Below are positions 38,101-50,582 of a stretch of 64,000 nt of DNA, piece by piece (within the stretch, counting starts at the first letter, position 1; each line of letters starts with the position of its first letter). The position numbers and the translations under genes are program-made. The notes below the pieces were generated by a model. The model made no database searches, had not been told where the DNA came from, and saw only the letters and a list, made by a program, of their open reading frames with translations. The stretch covers positions 2,730,501 to 2,794,500 of the forward strand of contig CM038911.1 of assembly GCA_021904315.1 (NCBI GenBank), written 5' to 3'. The DNA comes from Sphagnum magellanicum. Lineage: Eukaryota > Streptophyta > Sphagnopsida > Sphagnales > Sphagnaceae.

Positions 38101-39845
38101 TTATAAAACCTATATTAAGCATACGTAGAATCTTTTAAAATTATAAGAAATCGCACTAAATAAATGTAAAAGATTTTAAATTTAAATATTTTTACAAATG
38201 GTGTTAATAAAATAACTTTCAAACTTTGAGAAATAATTAATCATAATATATCAACATCTCACTACCAAAATTCATATGATATTCTATTATTAATATACAT
38301 TTTTTTTTTAATTTTTAAAATTAAAATAAATTTTGATAGGACATAAAATTATGAACAATTTGTGAATTCAATGTGAAACAATAAATGGTTTTTTATAAAT
38401 TATTGGGTCATCATTTTAATAATTTCAAGGTTGAACAATGAAATGTGCTCATGTTGATTATTAACTTAACTTCATCAAACACTACAAAAATTATATAAGT
38501 CAACAATTTAATTTCAACTACAAATTCTTTTTATGAAAAATCAAATCAACTAAAATAACATTCAAGGATTTCTCATATAGTAATGTAATTAATTATAAAC
38601 TTTTCCTTAATGTTTAATCAAATTCAATTCAATTATGATAAAAGTTTAAAATTATAAATCCCAATTCACAATCATTCATGAATGTTATTATAATATCAAA
38701 TCCCCTTTTATAAATCAAACCTTTTCTTTTTAGCATTTGATTTTTGATTTTAACATTTATTTTTATTTATTTATTTAAATCTTTGTATAACCTTTAATAT
38801 TATTTCAACATGATAACAATTTGAAAAAATCAAATTAACACATTAACAAAACTTAATGGATAAAATTGGATGTAACATAAAATTAAAAATAATCTATGAA
38901 TTCAACTTAGAATTAAAAAGGCTTTTATAAATTATTGAGTCGTCATTTCAATAACCCCAAGGTTGAACAACAAAACAAGGTCCTAACAATCATCAACTTG
39001 ATTTCACTAAACATTACAAAATTTATGTTAATCATTGACTTAACTTCACCAACAAAAAAATTCTTATGAAAATTCAAAGCAACTACTAAAATACATAAAA
39101 AATTGTCAAATAACAATTTAATGGCACTGGATTAAATTCAATTCAATTACAAAAGATGAATAAGAAAGAAAATTTTGAATGTTACTAGTCAACAACAAAT
39201 CAAATTAAACTTTTTTTAATTTTTTACTTAAATTTTCATTTATAATAAAAAATATTTTATTTTACTTATGCATTGGAATAATTTCAAAAATATTGCACCA
39301 TAAAAATTCACAATTTATGCACCACTTATATCTCATTTTCCCACGATCAAAGATTGTTGAACTTTTCACAATTTATGTTTATGATATTTATTTTTGAAAT
39401 TTGAAAACTTGTAATCTTTTAATTTCACATAATTGAACTAAAGATTATTTGTGTGTCAACATTATTTCCTTTATTCTATAAGGGCTTTGAATTTTATTTT
39501 ATTAATTTATAGGGACTAACCCTTTGATAAAATTGTTATGGTCTAGGTGTGAATGATTTACATGCTTTCCTTTAAGATTATAAATATTTCACAATAATTT
39601 CATGATAGACTATAATTAAATGATTAATATTTGATGAGTAATGAATTTTAATAAAACAATCTAATGCATTGTGTCCATTTAAAGAATACTAATTTTTTTG
39701 AAAAATAAACAAAACTTATCATGATAAGATGTGAAGAAAAATTGTGTTGATGTTTAGTCAATGTTCATATTTTGATAGTTGACCCCCCTTCACATCACTT
39801 ATTATAACATTGTATCTTAAATATATTAATTCACTTGGTCTGTTA
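35101..39845. other. Very AT-rich gene desert
   Basis: About 4.7 kb dominated by A/T with long TTTT, AAAA and TAAT runs. No open frame carries recognisable motifs, and there is no RNA gene or clear tandem array. Base composition changes sharply near 39850, where the GC-richer Helitron begins. Confidence 0.55.
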
Positions 39846-40429
39846 GTCAGTCAATGACAGGGTTTGGGAAGGGGGTTTTATGTTCCCGCGAGCTCAACGT
39901 TGTAGCCAGGACGGTGACAATGGATTCTGAATGAAGGTGGGCCAACACGGGCGGGCTGGGCACAAGAAAGGGGAAGGCCAGGGAGATCAGGTTTTGACAA
40001 GGGGCTCTGGAAACTTCTAAGCTTCTTAGCAGATCTCCTCTCCTCCAAGGTTGCAGACCTTTCCATTTAACGAATTCCGGCAGCTACAATTGATGCACTA
40101 GCAGATTCAAGCCCGGGAGCAAAAGGCTAAAGAGATCCTCAACATCTATAAACTATACTACCATATTGCCAACAGTAGAACCAGCTAACCAACACCTCCT
40201 TTTTCCCACAGGGGGCTGGACCTTCCAAGTCCATTCAGGACCCCTGGCTACCACCGCTTAGCCATCGGTGATGGTGGAGCTCACCTCCTTGTAACTCTTC
40301 ATACACATCTTACAAAACGCTAAGTCTGCTGGCGCTTCGGCTACTGTGAACGCCACCTCCAAGAATAGGCTGTCTACCGCTGATCTCTAGTGGAACCATC
40401 TAGACCGCATGTCCACTACAACCCGGCAA

Positions 40430-41335
40430 CAACAACAAGACCACGACCGCGAACAGCACATGCCCGTGCCCAGTTACCAGACCAGGAGTGGTAGTAGGAG
40501 CGGTGTCACAACCGTGAGCAGCAAGTGAAGGCCCGTGACTGGCTAACATACCAACAGCGCTAGCAACGGCAAGACCGCAACTGCAAGCGGCACCGACAAG
40601 CACGGGGTCAACAAGATTTGCACACAGCAGCATGCATCCCCCTTTCAGAATTTGATGAGACTAGTGTTCCGATGCTTGACATAGGAAGTAGGACAGCTGA
40701 GTGCCAACATTGCCGAACTATGATTTGGCCTAATGAGGCTTCCCAAGGACACGAAGACCTTTGCTCTGCTAAAGGCAAATCTTGCAACTGTGAAGCCCTC
40801 TTCCCCATTCCTCTTCCTCAACCATTGCGGGACCTGCTCACTTTTGAGCTTGCCCTTGGTGCACACCTCCCCCCTGCCACCATATATTTTTGGAAGCACA
40901 TCCGGAAATATAATTCCTCCTTGCAGATGGCCTCCTCTGGCATTAACATCTAGCCACCCACAGATGGGGTCAGTATGATTGCCATAAGGGGCGCTGTGCA
41001 TCATTTGTTGGGGCCATTGGCACCTCCTCAAGGGAGCCCCCATCAGTTTGCCCAGCTGTATATCATAGACAATGTGAATGCTTAAGCTCCTGCCTGTTTT
41101 GTTGTTCTCGGTCAAGGCAACATAGACCTAAATCGTCGCATTTTACAGGAGGTACAATAGATGCTTTTGGGGAGCAATGTCTATGTTCAGCGCTTTGTGC
41201 AGGCCATGGATTTGCCCCCTTAAGACCTGGCTAACTATGAAATTGTCATCCGTGTTGATGGCAACGTTGGCCGCCGCCACTACAACGCCCCCACAACCAG
41301 CGAAGTGGTCGCCCTAATGCCTGGTGAGTGAATGG
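40430..41335 (+). pseudogene. Helitron RepHel protein, N-terminal part
   Basis: After an Arg/Gln-rich stretch (NREQQVKARDWLTYQQR) comes TAECQHCRTMIWPNEASQGH, with the family's CxxC..W.NE pattern. It is followed by PLPQPLRDLLT and HIRKYNSSLQMASSGINI, the usual NIRxYNxxxxxxSxG motif. In-frame remains continue as IRGAVHHLLGPLAPP, FAQLYIIDN and HYNAPTTSEVVALMPGE near 41330. Several stops break the frame. The family is Helitron_like_N. The HUH and tyrosine motifs of the replication initiator should follow but do not. Confidence 0.88.
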
Positions 41336-41438
41336 GGTGGCTGCATAGCTACTTTTTGGTGCCCCATTTTGTGTTGTTTTTTATGGTGCTGGCCGTCATA
41401 ATTGCTACGTTCCTCGACAGCACGCTCCTTCCATCCTT

Positions 41439-42300
41439 TGTCATAGCTCTAGCCTTGGCTCGCGACCAAGGCAAGGGGGTTGCAAGGTTGCGGGCCTATA
41501 AGTAGACCCGGGAGTCATATCACATGCTCCCGGGAGTGCAAAGAGTGTGAGGGAGTGAACCCTCACACTCCCAAGTGAACTCCCATGTTGGGAGTTGGTG
41601 AGAGTTAGAGTCCGAAAAGGACTTCCGAAACTTCAGAGAGCGTTTTGAAGGGTCAAAACTCCATGGCTAGTTACACTCTTTATATCAATGGAAAGGTCTC
41701 GAAGTGTAGATGTTCAAAATGGGCTCGCATTGTTCATTTGGACATCTGAAACACATGTTATGGCCAAAAGAAGGCCCGAGAGTCGAACTCCCGGGATTCC
41801 GCCAGTTTTGACTCCCGACCACGAAAAGTCGGGAATCGACCCGAAATACTTGGCTGTAGAAAACGTGCGACATACCGTTGAAAAGGTCTCGACGAAAACT
41901 ACAACTTTGCTTCAGATGGCGAGTCGATCGGAGGTCTGCTCCGAAAGTTATGAAGCTTCAAAGTCACGGGAGTCCCGAAAATGCGCGATTTCGGGACTCC
42001 CACGCGGGAGTCCCGGGAGTCCCGGGACAAAATGGCCATTTGGATGCCGCCCCCGCGGCGAGTCACAGAGTATACTATAAGGGGGAAGGTGGTGGCTTCC
42101 CGCAAGGTCCGGGCCGTGGTGAGTCTTGTGTGTCCGTGTTGCCCGTGGCTTGTCCCAACACCAAAGGGATCCAGAATGAGTTCTAACCACTTTGTGTGGT
42201 TTCATGCAAGCCCGTATGAGTGAGTAAGCTTATCAATTCTTCCTAGTCTTTCCCGGGACTTCTAGCACGCCCCTCTCATCCCCTCTAGTGCTGGAAGTCA
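41439..42300 (+). repeat. Solo-LTR-like repeat, copy 2
   Basis: 862 bp, starting TGTCATAGCTC and ending GGAAGTCA, homologous to 422-1247 in the opposite orientation. This copy is much richer in CG and contains repeated GGGAGTCCCGGGAGTCCC words. It interrupts the Helitron protein where the Rep catalytic core would be. The five bases on each side (TCCTT and GGATC) do not match, so no target-site duplication is evident. Confidence 0.65.
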
Positions 42301-42645
42301 GGATCGTGCACCCAGTTCCAACTCCTTCCGCATTGTCGCATACTTGGACCCTCAAGTGGGTCTACAAGGAACTTGGGAGCGCGACAGAGTTGCTGTCCTA
42401 TGCACCTGACCATAAGTGTTTGTGTTTGAGTCTGCCCTGGAAACTCATTTCTTCCAAATTCTTAAGCGTCCCAAACTTCACTTTAAGCATGATGATGTGA
42501 AAGAAAGGCGAAGCTAAACTTGCAAAAAAGGGACCAAAACAGCTTAAAACCAAATGCTTCACATCATCATCACGTGGCGTCCTTTGGACACCAAGGTGAC
42601 TGACAACTTTTTGCTGCTGCCCCCTCCCTTTGTAGCTCGAGCTTT

Positions 42646-43885
42646 GTCTTTGACAACCGTTGGGTCATCTTGTACAACCCCTACCTGACCATGCGGTACG
42701 AGTGCCACATCAATGTTGAGGTCTATAGCTCCATCACGACTGTGAAATACCTTTACAAATATGTTTACAAGGGTCACGACCGTGCTTTGGTAATCGTGTA
42801 GTCGGAAGCTAGGGCTTTGCTGGTTATAGCACCTCAAGCGGCTACAGGTGGGGCCGATGGGAACAATATGCCTACCGTCCGGGATGAAGTCCAAAATTAC
42901 CTTGATGGGCGATATGTTAATGCCAGCGAAGCTTGCCATCGGCTTTTTGCCTTTGATTTGCACGGCATGCACCCGAATGTTTACTGTTTGGTTGTTCATC
43001 TGTCTTAATGAGCAGACCACTTACTTTCTTGAGGGGACCACAGTTGGGGAAGCCATGATGCGTAACAACTCCACCACTTTGACTGGGTGGTGTGACTTCA
43101 ACCGAAAGGCCAAATCTGGATACGCGACTGCAGCCACTTTGGCTCGCAACAGCAACGACCTTGCACCGCCACTGCCTGCTACGCTGACCACACTATACCC
43201 TGATTATCCCGAAATCACAGTGTGGAGCAAATCCAAAAAGGCGTGGCAGCTTCGGAAAAGGGTAGCGGGGCGGCGAAGTGCAGGTTGAAACAATCATGTC
43301 ACATTGGGAACTGTGGTGCGCATGTACTTTGTGCAACCCTCAGAGGACGAGTGTTATTATCTGCGAATTTTGCTTACCCATGTTGTAGGGGCCACATGCT
43401 TTGAAGACCTCAAAACTACCCACCGGCCTCACACGCCTACCACAGTTATGCACCCCACTTTTAAAGCTGCCTGCCTTGCACGTGGATTGCTACAAGATGA
43501 TGTTGAATGGGACTAGTGCCTTTCAGAAGCTATTAGCGTGCAATTGCCTAGAAACTTGCGACAACTTTTTGCTAGCCTGTTGATTTTCAACGTCACCAAT
43601 CCTGGGCGGTTATGGGACAGGCATAAGGGAGCCCTCACGAAGGATATTCTGCACCAAGCACGCCAGGTGAATGGCCAAAAAGCCTCCACAAAGGAAGTGT
43701 ATATTGTAATCCTCCCTTTCATGGGTTGTGATGGTATAAGTTGTGCTCTGTTGTCTTCTTTGAACTACTGCTTGGAAATTTCTTTATTGAATGGCCGATT
43801 AATGGATTCAATGTACCAGAAAGCTGATCCTACAACATCATTCCGCACATTTCATTTAATGAGTCTTACCACATATTAGTGCTGC
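42646..43885 (+). pseudogene. Helitron RepHel protein, middle part
   Basis: The frame resumes with FDNRWVILYNPYLTMRYECH, then VKYLYKYVYKGHDRAL, the standard Helitron sequence after the Rep core. It continues as DEVQNYLDGRYVNASEACHR and PSEDECYYLRILLTHVVGAT, then HPTFKAACLARGLLQDDVEW. Stops and frame changes are scattered (for example a TAG after GHDRALVIV). It breaks off near 43885, just before the gag fragment of a second retrotransposon. Confidence 0.88.
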
Positions 43886-43951
43886 AAATCCCACTGGATT
43901 GCCTCTACTGAACCTAAGGCCAAGCTCCTCCAGGTGGTGCCCAACGAACTA

Positions 43952-45655
43952 CTAGATCTTATTGCAAACCAGATTTCCTTGCCAGCTGTAAGCATGAATA
44001 ATTGTGCCCTTCTGGATTATAACCACCCCCCCCCACCTATGGTCATAAAAGAGATTTGGTGGACCGTTGGTAGCCATAGGTTCAGGGAACGTCACACCTC
44101 TCATGTTATCCCTAGCTTGTTTTTGATAATCCCCAGGCGGAGGATTCAATGGTATGACCTTATCAAGCTTCTTGCATCGATCTGTAGGATGGTATCCCCC
44201 ACAGTTGGAACACACCACCTAATTTTCTATCCAGCATTTCCCTTGGGGATGTTTGTTCTCACAAGTACCACAATTGTGCGGTTGGAATCGATGACCAGGC
44301 GGAATGTTCGAAGCGGCTTGGCCTACTTGGTGAGGGGGCCTATATGGTTGGGTGCTCATCGACATGGATTGAGATGGGTGTTGTTGTAATAAAATTGGGC
44401 AAAATTGAGCGGTATGATTTGGTTGTTTGCAATGGGTGCACCATAAGCCCGATGTATGAGCACCAGATTCATGGTGCACCAGAACAACATTTTGGTTTTG
44501 GTTTTTGACCAAACATGACATTTGTTCACTCATTTCTCGCATGGTCCTCACCATCTCATCCTTGAAACTATCATTTGATCGTTTCACCTCTACTTTAAAC
44601 TCTTCCCACTGACGATCCACGGATGGAGCCGCCATTCGGATAGGCTTTAGTGGTGGCAACATGGCCAAGGGTGCGGGTTGGATTAATGGAACCTGAGGAA
44701 CGGTTGCATGATGATAATCCATTGTAGGATAACGAGGGAACTCATTAGGGCGATGATAAAGAGGTATGAATGCAAGAATGGGTTCCTCGGCCCTTCGAAG
44801 CATCCTATCATTTTCTTTGTCAATTATTTCGACCTCTAAAGCCGCCACTATCGCCGCTTCTAGGTTCTTAGGCCTCATGTTTAGGATGTCACGAATGGTG
44901 GAAGGCATACTAAACCCTTGGATGAAGTAATGACGAATGGTATCATCATTCAACAAGTTCCCCACGTATCGAGTACACACAACTCTAAATTAACGCACGT
45001 ATGAAATGATGTCTTCCGAAGGACCTTGTCTCATGTTTGTCAAAGCAGCTAAGGCTTGTTGTTGGCCAATCACTGGCCTATAGTGGCGTAAGAATGCAGC
45101 TTGGAGCTGTTCCCAAGTGTTGAAAGATCCTTTAGCATGGGATCTATACCAGGCATAGGCAGAATCAGCCAAGGTGGAAGGGAACCAAATAAGATAATAA
45201 TCATGGTCGGTCACCAAACTAGTAATCAAAACCTTTACAAATCTTTCCACATGAGTTGCCGGATCTTCATTTGGAGAGCCGGTGAACTTAGGAAGATTTG
45301 TAGGGATAGCGACTCCTTTCAAACCATTAGGAACTATAATGGGAAGACCTCTAGGGAGCATCATTGGGTCAATATGGTGGATATTAGGATCGGGCGGATT
45401 GGCACGAACTTCAGGCCCTTCTGCTGCCACATGGATACCATCTGCCACCCCTGCCGGTCCCCTATCCGGTGGTTGACGATCTCTACCGAATCCTAACGCT
45501 ACTAAGCTTCCTAACATATCATTTTCAAACCTTCTTTCTCCTTCACCTTCTAAAACAACTTCTATGATGGGTTGGAGGTGTTCTCTCCTTACTCTAAGAC
45601 GAAGTATCCTATCACTTTTCAACACTACTGGTTTTGTTTTGGGTTTAATCGGCAT
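43952..45655 (-). pseudogene. gag of a second, truncated Ty3/gypsy element
   Basis: A single frame runs from the ATG at 45655 with stops at about 44990 and 44219. It contains the retrotransposon gag domain (FTGSPNEDPATHVERFVKVL, then YAWYRSHAKGSFNTWEQLQA and ALTNMRQGPSEDIISYVR). Three zinc knuckles follow: CTHCKQPNHTAQFC, CGTCENKHPQGKC and CSNCGGYHPTDRC. No protease, reverse transcriptase or integrase follows, because the element ends abruptly near 43950 inside the Helitron. It differs from the gag of the 15-23 kb element. Confidence 0.9.
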
Positions 45656-46177
45656 ACAACATAATTAAGGAATTTGGTTTTATCGGATGAAAAAGGCAAC
45701 CTGCAGGACATCACACTTTGGAAGGATGGGTCATCACTCCCACCACATTCCAGGCTCAACAACACCAATGGTCTCGCCGGTGATTAACCCGACCTCACCA
45801 CCAACAAAACGTCTTCTAGGAAATTCAAAACAACTACACACTCAAGGATCCCCAATCAACACATAAGGGAACTTGGGACAACTTCCTTGTCACTCAACAT
45901 GATTTCTCAAGTTGAATTACGAAACAATATTTGAGAGAGTTTAGTATAAGTACCTGTAAGCTTAACACGCTCTTTCCTTGCTCCTCAATCTAAAATTTCA
46001 AATGCAAATGTAATAAATAAAAACTTACTTGGGGTTGTATGACTTCTTGACTTGCGCTTAAGGTGTTGATTCTCGATCCGAGCTCCTTCCAACACCAACG
46101 GTCTCCAACACCAATGACTTTCAACGAATTCACTCTTTCACCATATGCAAAATAAACCCAATCACTTAGTAGCATCA

Positions 46178-46196
46178 CCTCCCGGCAGACGCACCA
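46178..46196 (-). other. Probable primer-binding site of the second element
   Basis: The minus strand reads TGGTGCGTCTGCCGGGAGG. This resembles, with mismatches, the tRNA-Asp-type site TGGCGCCGTTGCCGGGGA used by some plant Ty3/gypsy elements. It lies three bases after CCTCACA, a plausible LTR end at 46200, and upstream of the gag frame. The far edge of the LTR was not located. Confidence 0.5.
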
Positions 46197-46473
46197 AAAT
46201 GTGAGGTGACTTTCCGTCCCTCTACTCCCGGTTCTACAAGGTGATTGTGCTTGGTAGCACAAATGCTACTAATGACGAAAAAATACAAATGTCATTCTAG
46301 ATGTTAGATTTCGTTTGTAGTTGAAATTAAGTAGCCTGCCTTCTATGCATAATTTATGATTAGGATTGATGGATACATATTTTCAAGTTCACACATTACA
46401 CATCCTAGGACTTCATGTCAAATTATCATTCAATCAACCAATGTTTAAGGACTCCACATCATGTCCAACATAA

Positions 46474-46835
46474 CTGCAGACCACTAGTCACTTAAAATGT
46501 TGTTTCTCACACATGGATTGTTCAAATATGGCTTGCTATAATTCTCTGGAAAGCTAACAACAAGGCGCACTAACCCACCAAATCTTAAGATCTGTAGCTA
46601 CGACAGTAAGGAGTTATACTTCTAAACCCGAGAGGGTTTTACAAAGATGATAATTAAACCTTGCTGCAGACCACTAGTCACTTAAACTATTGTTTTTCAC
46701 ACATGGATTGTTCAAATCTAGCTTGCTATAGCTCTCTGGAAAGCTAACAACAAGGCGCACCAACCCACCAAATCTTGAGATCCGCATCTACGACAGTAAA
46801 AAGTTATGCTATGAAACCCGAGAGGGTTTCTGAGA
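46474..46835. repeat. Direct duplication, 189-bp period
   Basis: CTGCAGACCACTAGTCACTT starts at 46474 and again at 46663. The two copies continue in parallel through TGTTCAAATMTRGCTTGCTAT and CAACCCACCAAATCTTRAGATC to AACCCGAGAGGGTTT. It probably lies in the LTR or leader of the truncated second gypsy element. Confidence 0.92.
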
Positions 46836-47052
46836 TTTATCTAGAGTCCCAACCTTCCAACACTATCAGTAGATTTTCATTCTCCTTTTTTTCCTTCTTC
46901 CCTCCACCAAGACTAAACATTATTTCTCTCTTCAAGAAGCTTGTCAAACAAATGCTCAAGATTGCATGAAAATTATCCTCGAGGCCAAGAGAGAGCTCCC
47001 CATGATCCGAGTCCGCCTTTTAAAGAGAAGGAGAAGGGAGGTGGAAGTGGAT

Positions 47053-47265
47053 CCAAAGCTTGGTGACCAATGGAAGGATCCAAAGCTTGGTGGCGAATGG
47101 AAGGATCCAAAGCTTGGTGGCCAATGGAAGGTTCCAAAGCTTGGTGGCCAATGGAAGGATCCAAAGCTTGGTGGCCAATGGAAGGTTCCAAAGCTTGGTG
47201 GCCAATGGAAGGTTCCAAGCTTGGTGGCCATTGGAAGGATCCAAAGCTTGGTGGCCTATTGGAAT
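47053..47265. repeat. 27-bp tandem repeat, about eight copies
   Basis: CCAAAGCTTGGTGGCCAATGGAAGG-type units recur every 27 bases from 47053 (also 47080, 47107, 47134, 47161, 47188 and on), with one unit one base short. Because 27 is a multiple of three, all frames stay open and give repetitive translations on both strands. These are not taken as genes. Confidence 0.95.
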
Positions 47266-47505
47266 GTGAAGGATAAACACCTTTTCACCTCTTCCATTTT
47301 CCCCCAACAATTTTACTTACACCCCCAATTTTTCCCTTTGACTTCACGATTTTACTTTACCATGGTCCTAAGCCGTTACTCCCGCCTTTCTTTCCTTTGA
47401 ACTATAAATTATGATTGCGCACCTCAACGTAACAAGTCTTTCTCGCCTCCATTGTCAAATTGATTTCGATTGAAGATCTACCTTTTTCTTCCTTTGCTTG
47501 AAATT

Positions 47506-48350
47506 ATGGCGTCGTGCATGGTTTCATTTTACGGGCCGTAAGCCGCACAAGCGAATGAAGAACCGCCTCCGGAGTCGTCCCTAGATCTTACCCTAACCCA
47601 GCATCCTCGCGATGAAGAACCCAAACTTCGAGAAGTGCGTGCTCATCTTGAAGTCGAACCTCCTCGAACCTGGTACTATCGCATTTCTCCGAACTTTCGC
47701 ACCCTGGTGATCTTGCTGCAAGTTGACCCCGCTTTTGGTGATGAACCCGAGACTGTTTGTGAAGGTTGTTACGAAACTGAAGATACTTCTATCTTCGCAT
47801 GGTCTTAAGTTCCCGGTGTTGGTCACTATCGTTAGTTGCGCGGTCCGATTCGTCGACTACCTCCCAATAGTAAGGCGGACTACTTAGTTCGCACCATCCG
47901 GCGCATCTTAGATTTCCTGCAGTTGTGAACTATCACTAAGGCATAACTCTGGATTCTACATGTACTTGTAGCTCCTTGCTGAGCTTATCCCTATTATAAA
48001 TAAATGTTTCAATTATCATCAGACTCCTATTGCTATTAACACACTATCATACTATCTGTTTAATTGTTGAGTTGCCTTGAATTAACCTTATGTTCAACGG
48101 CTTGAAGATTATTCTACCTCTATTAAATCTTTCATCAACACCCCTTTAACTGTTTTAAGAATTTTTAACATCCTTGCTACTTTCTAAATACCATAACAAG
48201 ACTAATGTTGCGTTGAACACCGTAAATTTTGGTGTCTACTTCTACCCCCAACCCTCTAGAGATTTCTCGCCCCTAATTATGCAACAAAGTTTCTAAAACC
48301 ACGGTTATTAACCTTTGCTGAAGAAAAGAACTAATCCAACTCCTTAATCA
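47506..48350 (+). repeat. Small-ORF repeat family, copy 1
   Basis: From the ATG at 47506 a 140-codon frame, with three internal stops, ends at the TGA at 47926. It reads EVEPPRTWYYRISPNFRTLV and ends YLVRTIRRILDFLQL. The downstream block TTGAACACCGTAAATTTTGG...ACCCCCAACC, then CTAATTATGCAA (48210-48340), is also shared with copy 2 at 59994. Homologous protein remains in three places show that this was a real coding sequence inside a dispersed element. I do not recognise the protein. Confidence 0.7.
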
Positions 48351-48544
48351 CCAATAACGTATTTCGAAAAAGAAAATAACCCCCTTCGCACCATGCACAC
48401 TCATCACCCTATGAAGTCGCTAAAAGCCCTTACTAACCTCACCCCATTCAAAAAACCTTGATGTAACTGTTAAAAACTGAGACTACCCGCACATGGTTGT
48501 GTCGGTATGGCTCACACCACCCCCGATTGCGTCGTGCAGGTAAC

Positions 48545-50272
48545 GCCCAACCGACAGCTGGACTAGGCCATCCTTGACCAGGGCTTGCGGGAAGTGGAGC
48601 AACTGTTGCAGGCCCACGGGGGGAAAACCCTAGAGGATTTTGAGCTACCTATCCTTGCACTGCTGGTTACCCCGAGGGACGCCGCTATTCCGAGGAGCAG
48701 GCCAGGTACAATGTGACGCGGCAAGCTTAGCAGCTTGCTCGGGATGTGCCTTTGCTAAATCAGCACCAGCACTCCATTTACGACAATGTCATTGACGCGG
48801 TCCATGACCCCAGGCCGGTGGACAAAACCTTTTTTATTGATGGGCTGGGAGGGGTTGGCAAGACTTTCCTCTACGGGTGCCTACTCAGCAAGGTGCGCTC
48901 TACTGGTGACATAGAGTTGTCAATGGCATCTTTTGGCATTGCAGCCCTGCTTTTGGAGGGCGGCTGCACAATTCACTCACATTTCAAAATTCCTGTATCA
49001 GGCCTTTATGGCTCCTCTGCTTGCTATGTTCCCCTGAACAATCCACAAGCGGCCTTAATTCGGGCTGCACACCTCATTGTGTGGGATGAGGCACCCATGG
49101 CCCACAAGCATGTGTTTGAAGCTGTGAACCGCACGTTCCAACATGTTATGGGTGCTGTTGACCCTGCCTTAAAGGACATGTTTTTTGGGGGCAAGGTTGT
49201 TATCATGGGAGGTGATTTTAGGTAGATATTGCCTGTGGTTTCCCGAGGCAGGAGAGGCTAGATTGTGGATGCTAGTCTCAAGAGGTCCACAGTCCTTTGG
49301 CACCTTGTTAAAGTGTGTCAGCTGCATGAAAACATGCGTGTTCAGAGGCTTTTGGCACAGGGCGAAACCAACGTCGCGGCCGATGCCTAACAACAACAAG
49401 CTTAGGCAAACTGCTTGCAGCGCATTAGGGAGGGCACAGAGCAAGTCTTTCCTGAGGTTGGGGAGGAGGCTATTTTGATCCCAAAAGACATGTGCTGCTA
49501 GGGTGACACCATTGATAGCCTGGTGGATGAAGTTTACGACGACCTTGGCCACTTCACAGATTTGCAATCACGCAATGAGCACATCATTCAGAGGGCCATT
49601 TTAACTCCTCTGAATGAGGACGTTGATAGCATCAACACCGCCATCATGAATTGGTTTGACCTCACCACACCTGACGGCACACTAGCATAACGCCACACGT
49701 ACCACAACGCTGATTCTGTTGTGCAAGGCGAACAGAGAGGGGTTTACCCCACCGAGTTTCTAAACTCCCTTAGCATGTCAGGGGTGCCACCCCACACTTT
49801 GACCCTACAGGAAGGCTACCCGGTGATTTTGCTGTGGAATATGCCAAGCGGCCTTGCAAATGGCACTCGGCTTATTGTGGTCAAGCTGATGCAACACATA
49901 ATTGATGCTGAGATTGCCACACGACCGGACAAGGGCAAGCGCATTTTCATTCCCCGCCTCAGCATCACTACCTTTGACACGGAGAGGATGCCTTTTACTC
50001 TCCATCGGCAGCAGTTCCCGTTGTGGCCCGCATTTGCCATGACTATCAACAAGGCCTAGGGGCAGACACTGCAGACAGTGGGAGTGTACCTACCCAAGCC
50101 TGTTTTTTGCCACGAGCAGCTTTATGTGGCTTTCTCTTGGTGCGGCTCACGGCGATGCGGTTCACGGCGAGGTGTCCGTGTGCTGGTCCAGGGTGGCAGC
50201 AGGGCGGTTCTAAATGGGGCCCCTGCTGGCGTTTACATCAGTAATGTGGTCTACCACGAGGTGCTGCAGTGA
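48545..50272 (+). pseudogene. Helitron PIF1-type helicase domain
   Basis: After one frame change near 48700, a single frame carries VDKTFFIDGLGGVGKTFLYG (Walker A), LIVWDEAPM (Walker B) and KVVIMGGDFR followed by ILPVV. Further on come LTLQEGYPVILLWNM, FAMTINKA followed by GQTLQTVGVYLPKPVF, and a C-terminus ending YHEVLQ. Seven in-frame stops occur, all TAG or TAA. Several fall where the family has Gln. This is a 5'-to-3' DNA helicase used in Helitron strand displacement, now inactive. Confidence 0.95.
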
Positions 50273-50582
50273 TTCTTCTTGTGGGTATGGGGTTTTTTGG
50301 GGTCTCCTTTGGACTCCCAGTTTTTTTTCAGGGCTTGGGCTTTGGTTTCATCCAAGGGGATGGGTCAGATTAAATTGCATTGGGGCTTTTATATATATCA
50401 GACATTCCCTCCATAGGATTTCCAGGCATGTAATGGATTTTAGATAAAGTGACCATGCAGGCTCATCCTAACGACTCATGCATGTACCTGCAACCTCAGA
50501 TGCAAACGTACCAAGTTCGAATGTGATCATCAACTGAAACATCGCCAACTATCATCACTGTTGGACTGCATCAGTGCTGTGC

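Noticed and set aside
46956..47400. Overlapping open frames on both strands with 9-residue repeats
   Set aside because: They are caused by the 27-bp minisatellite, which keeps every frame open.
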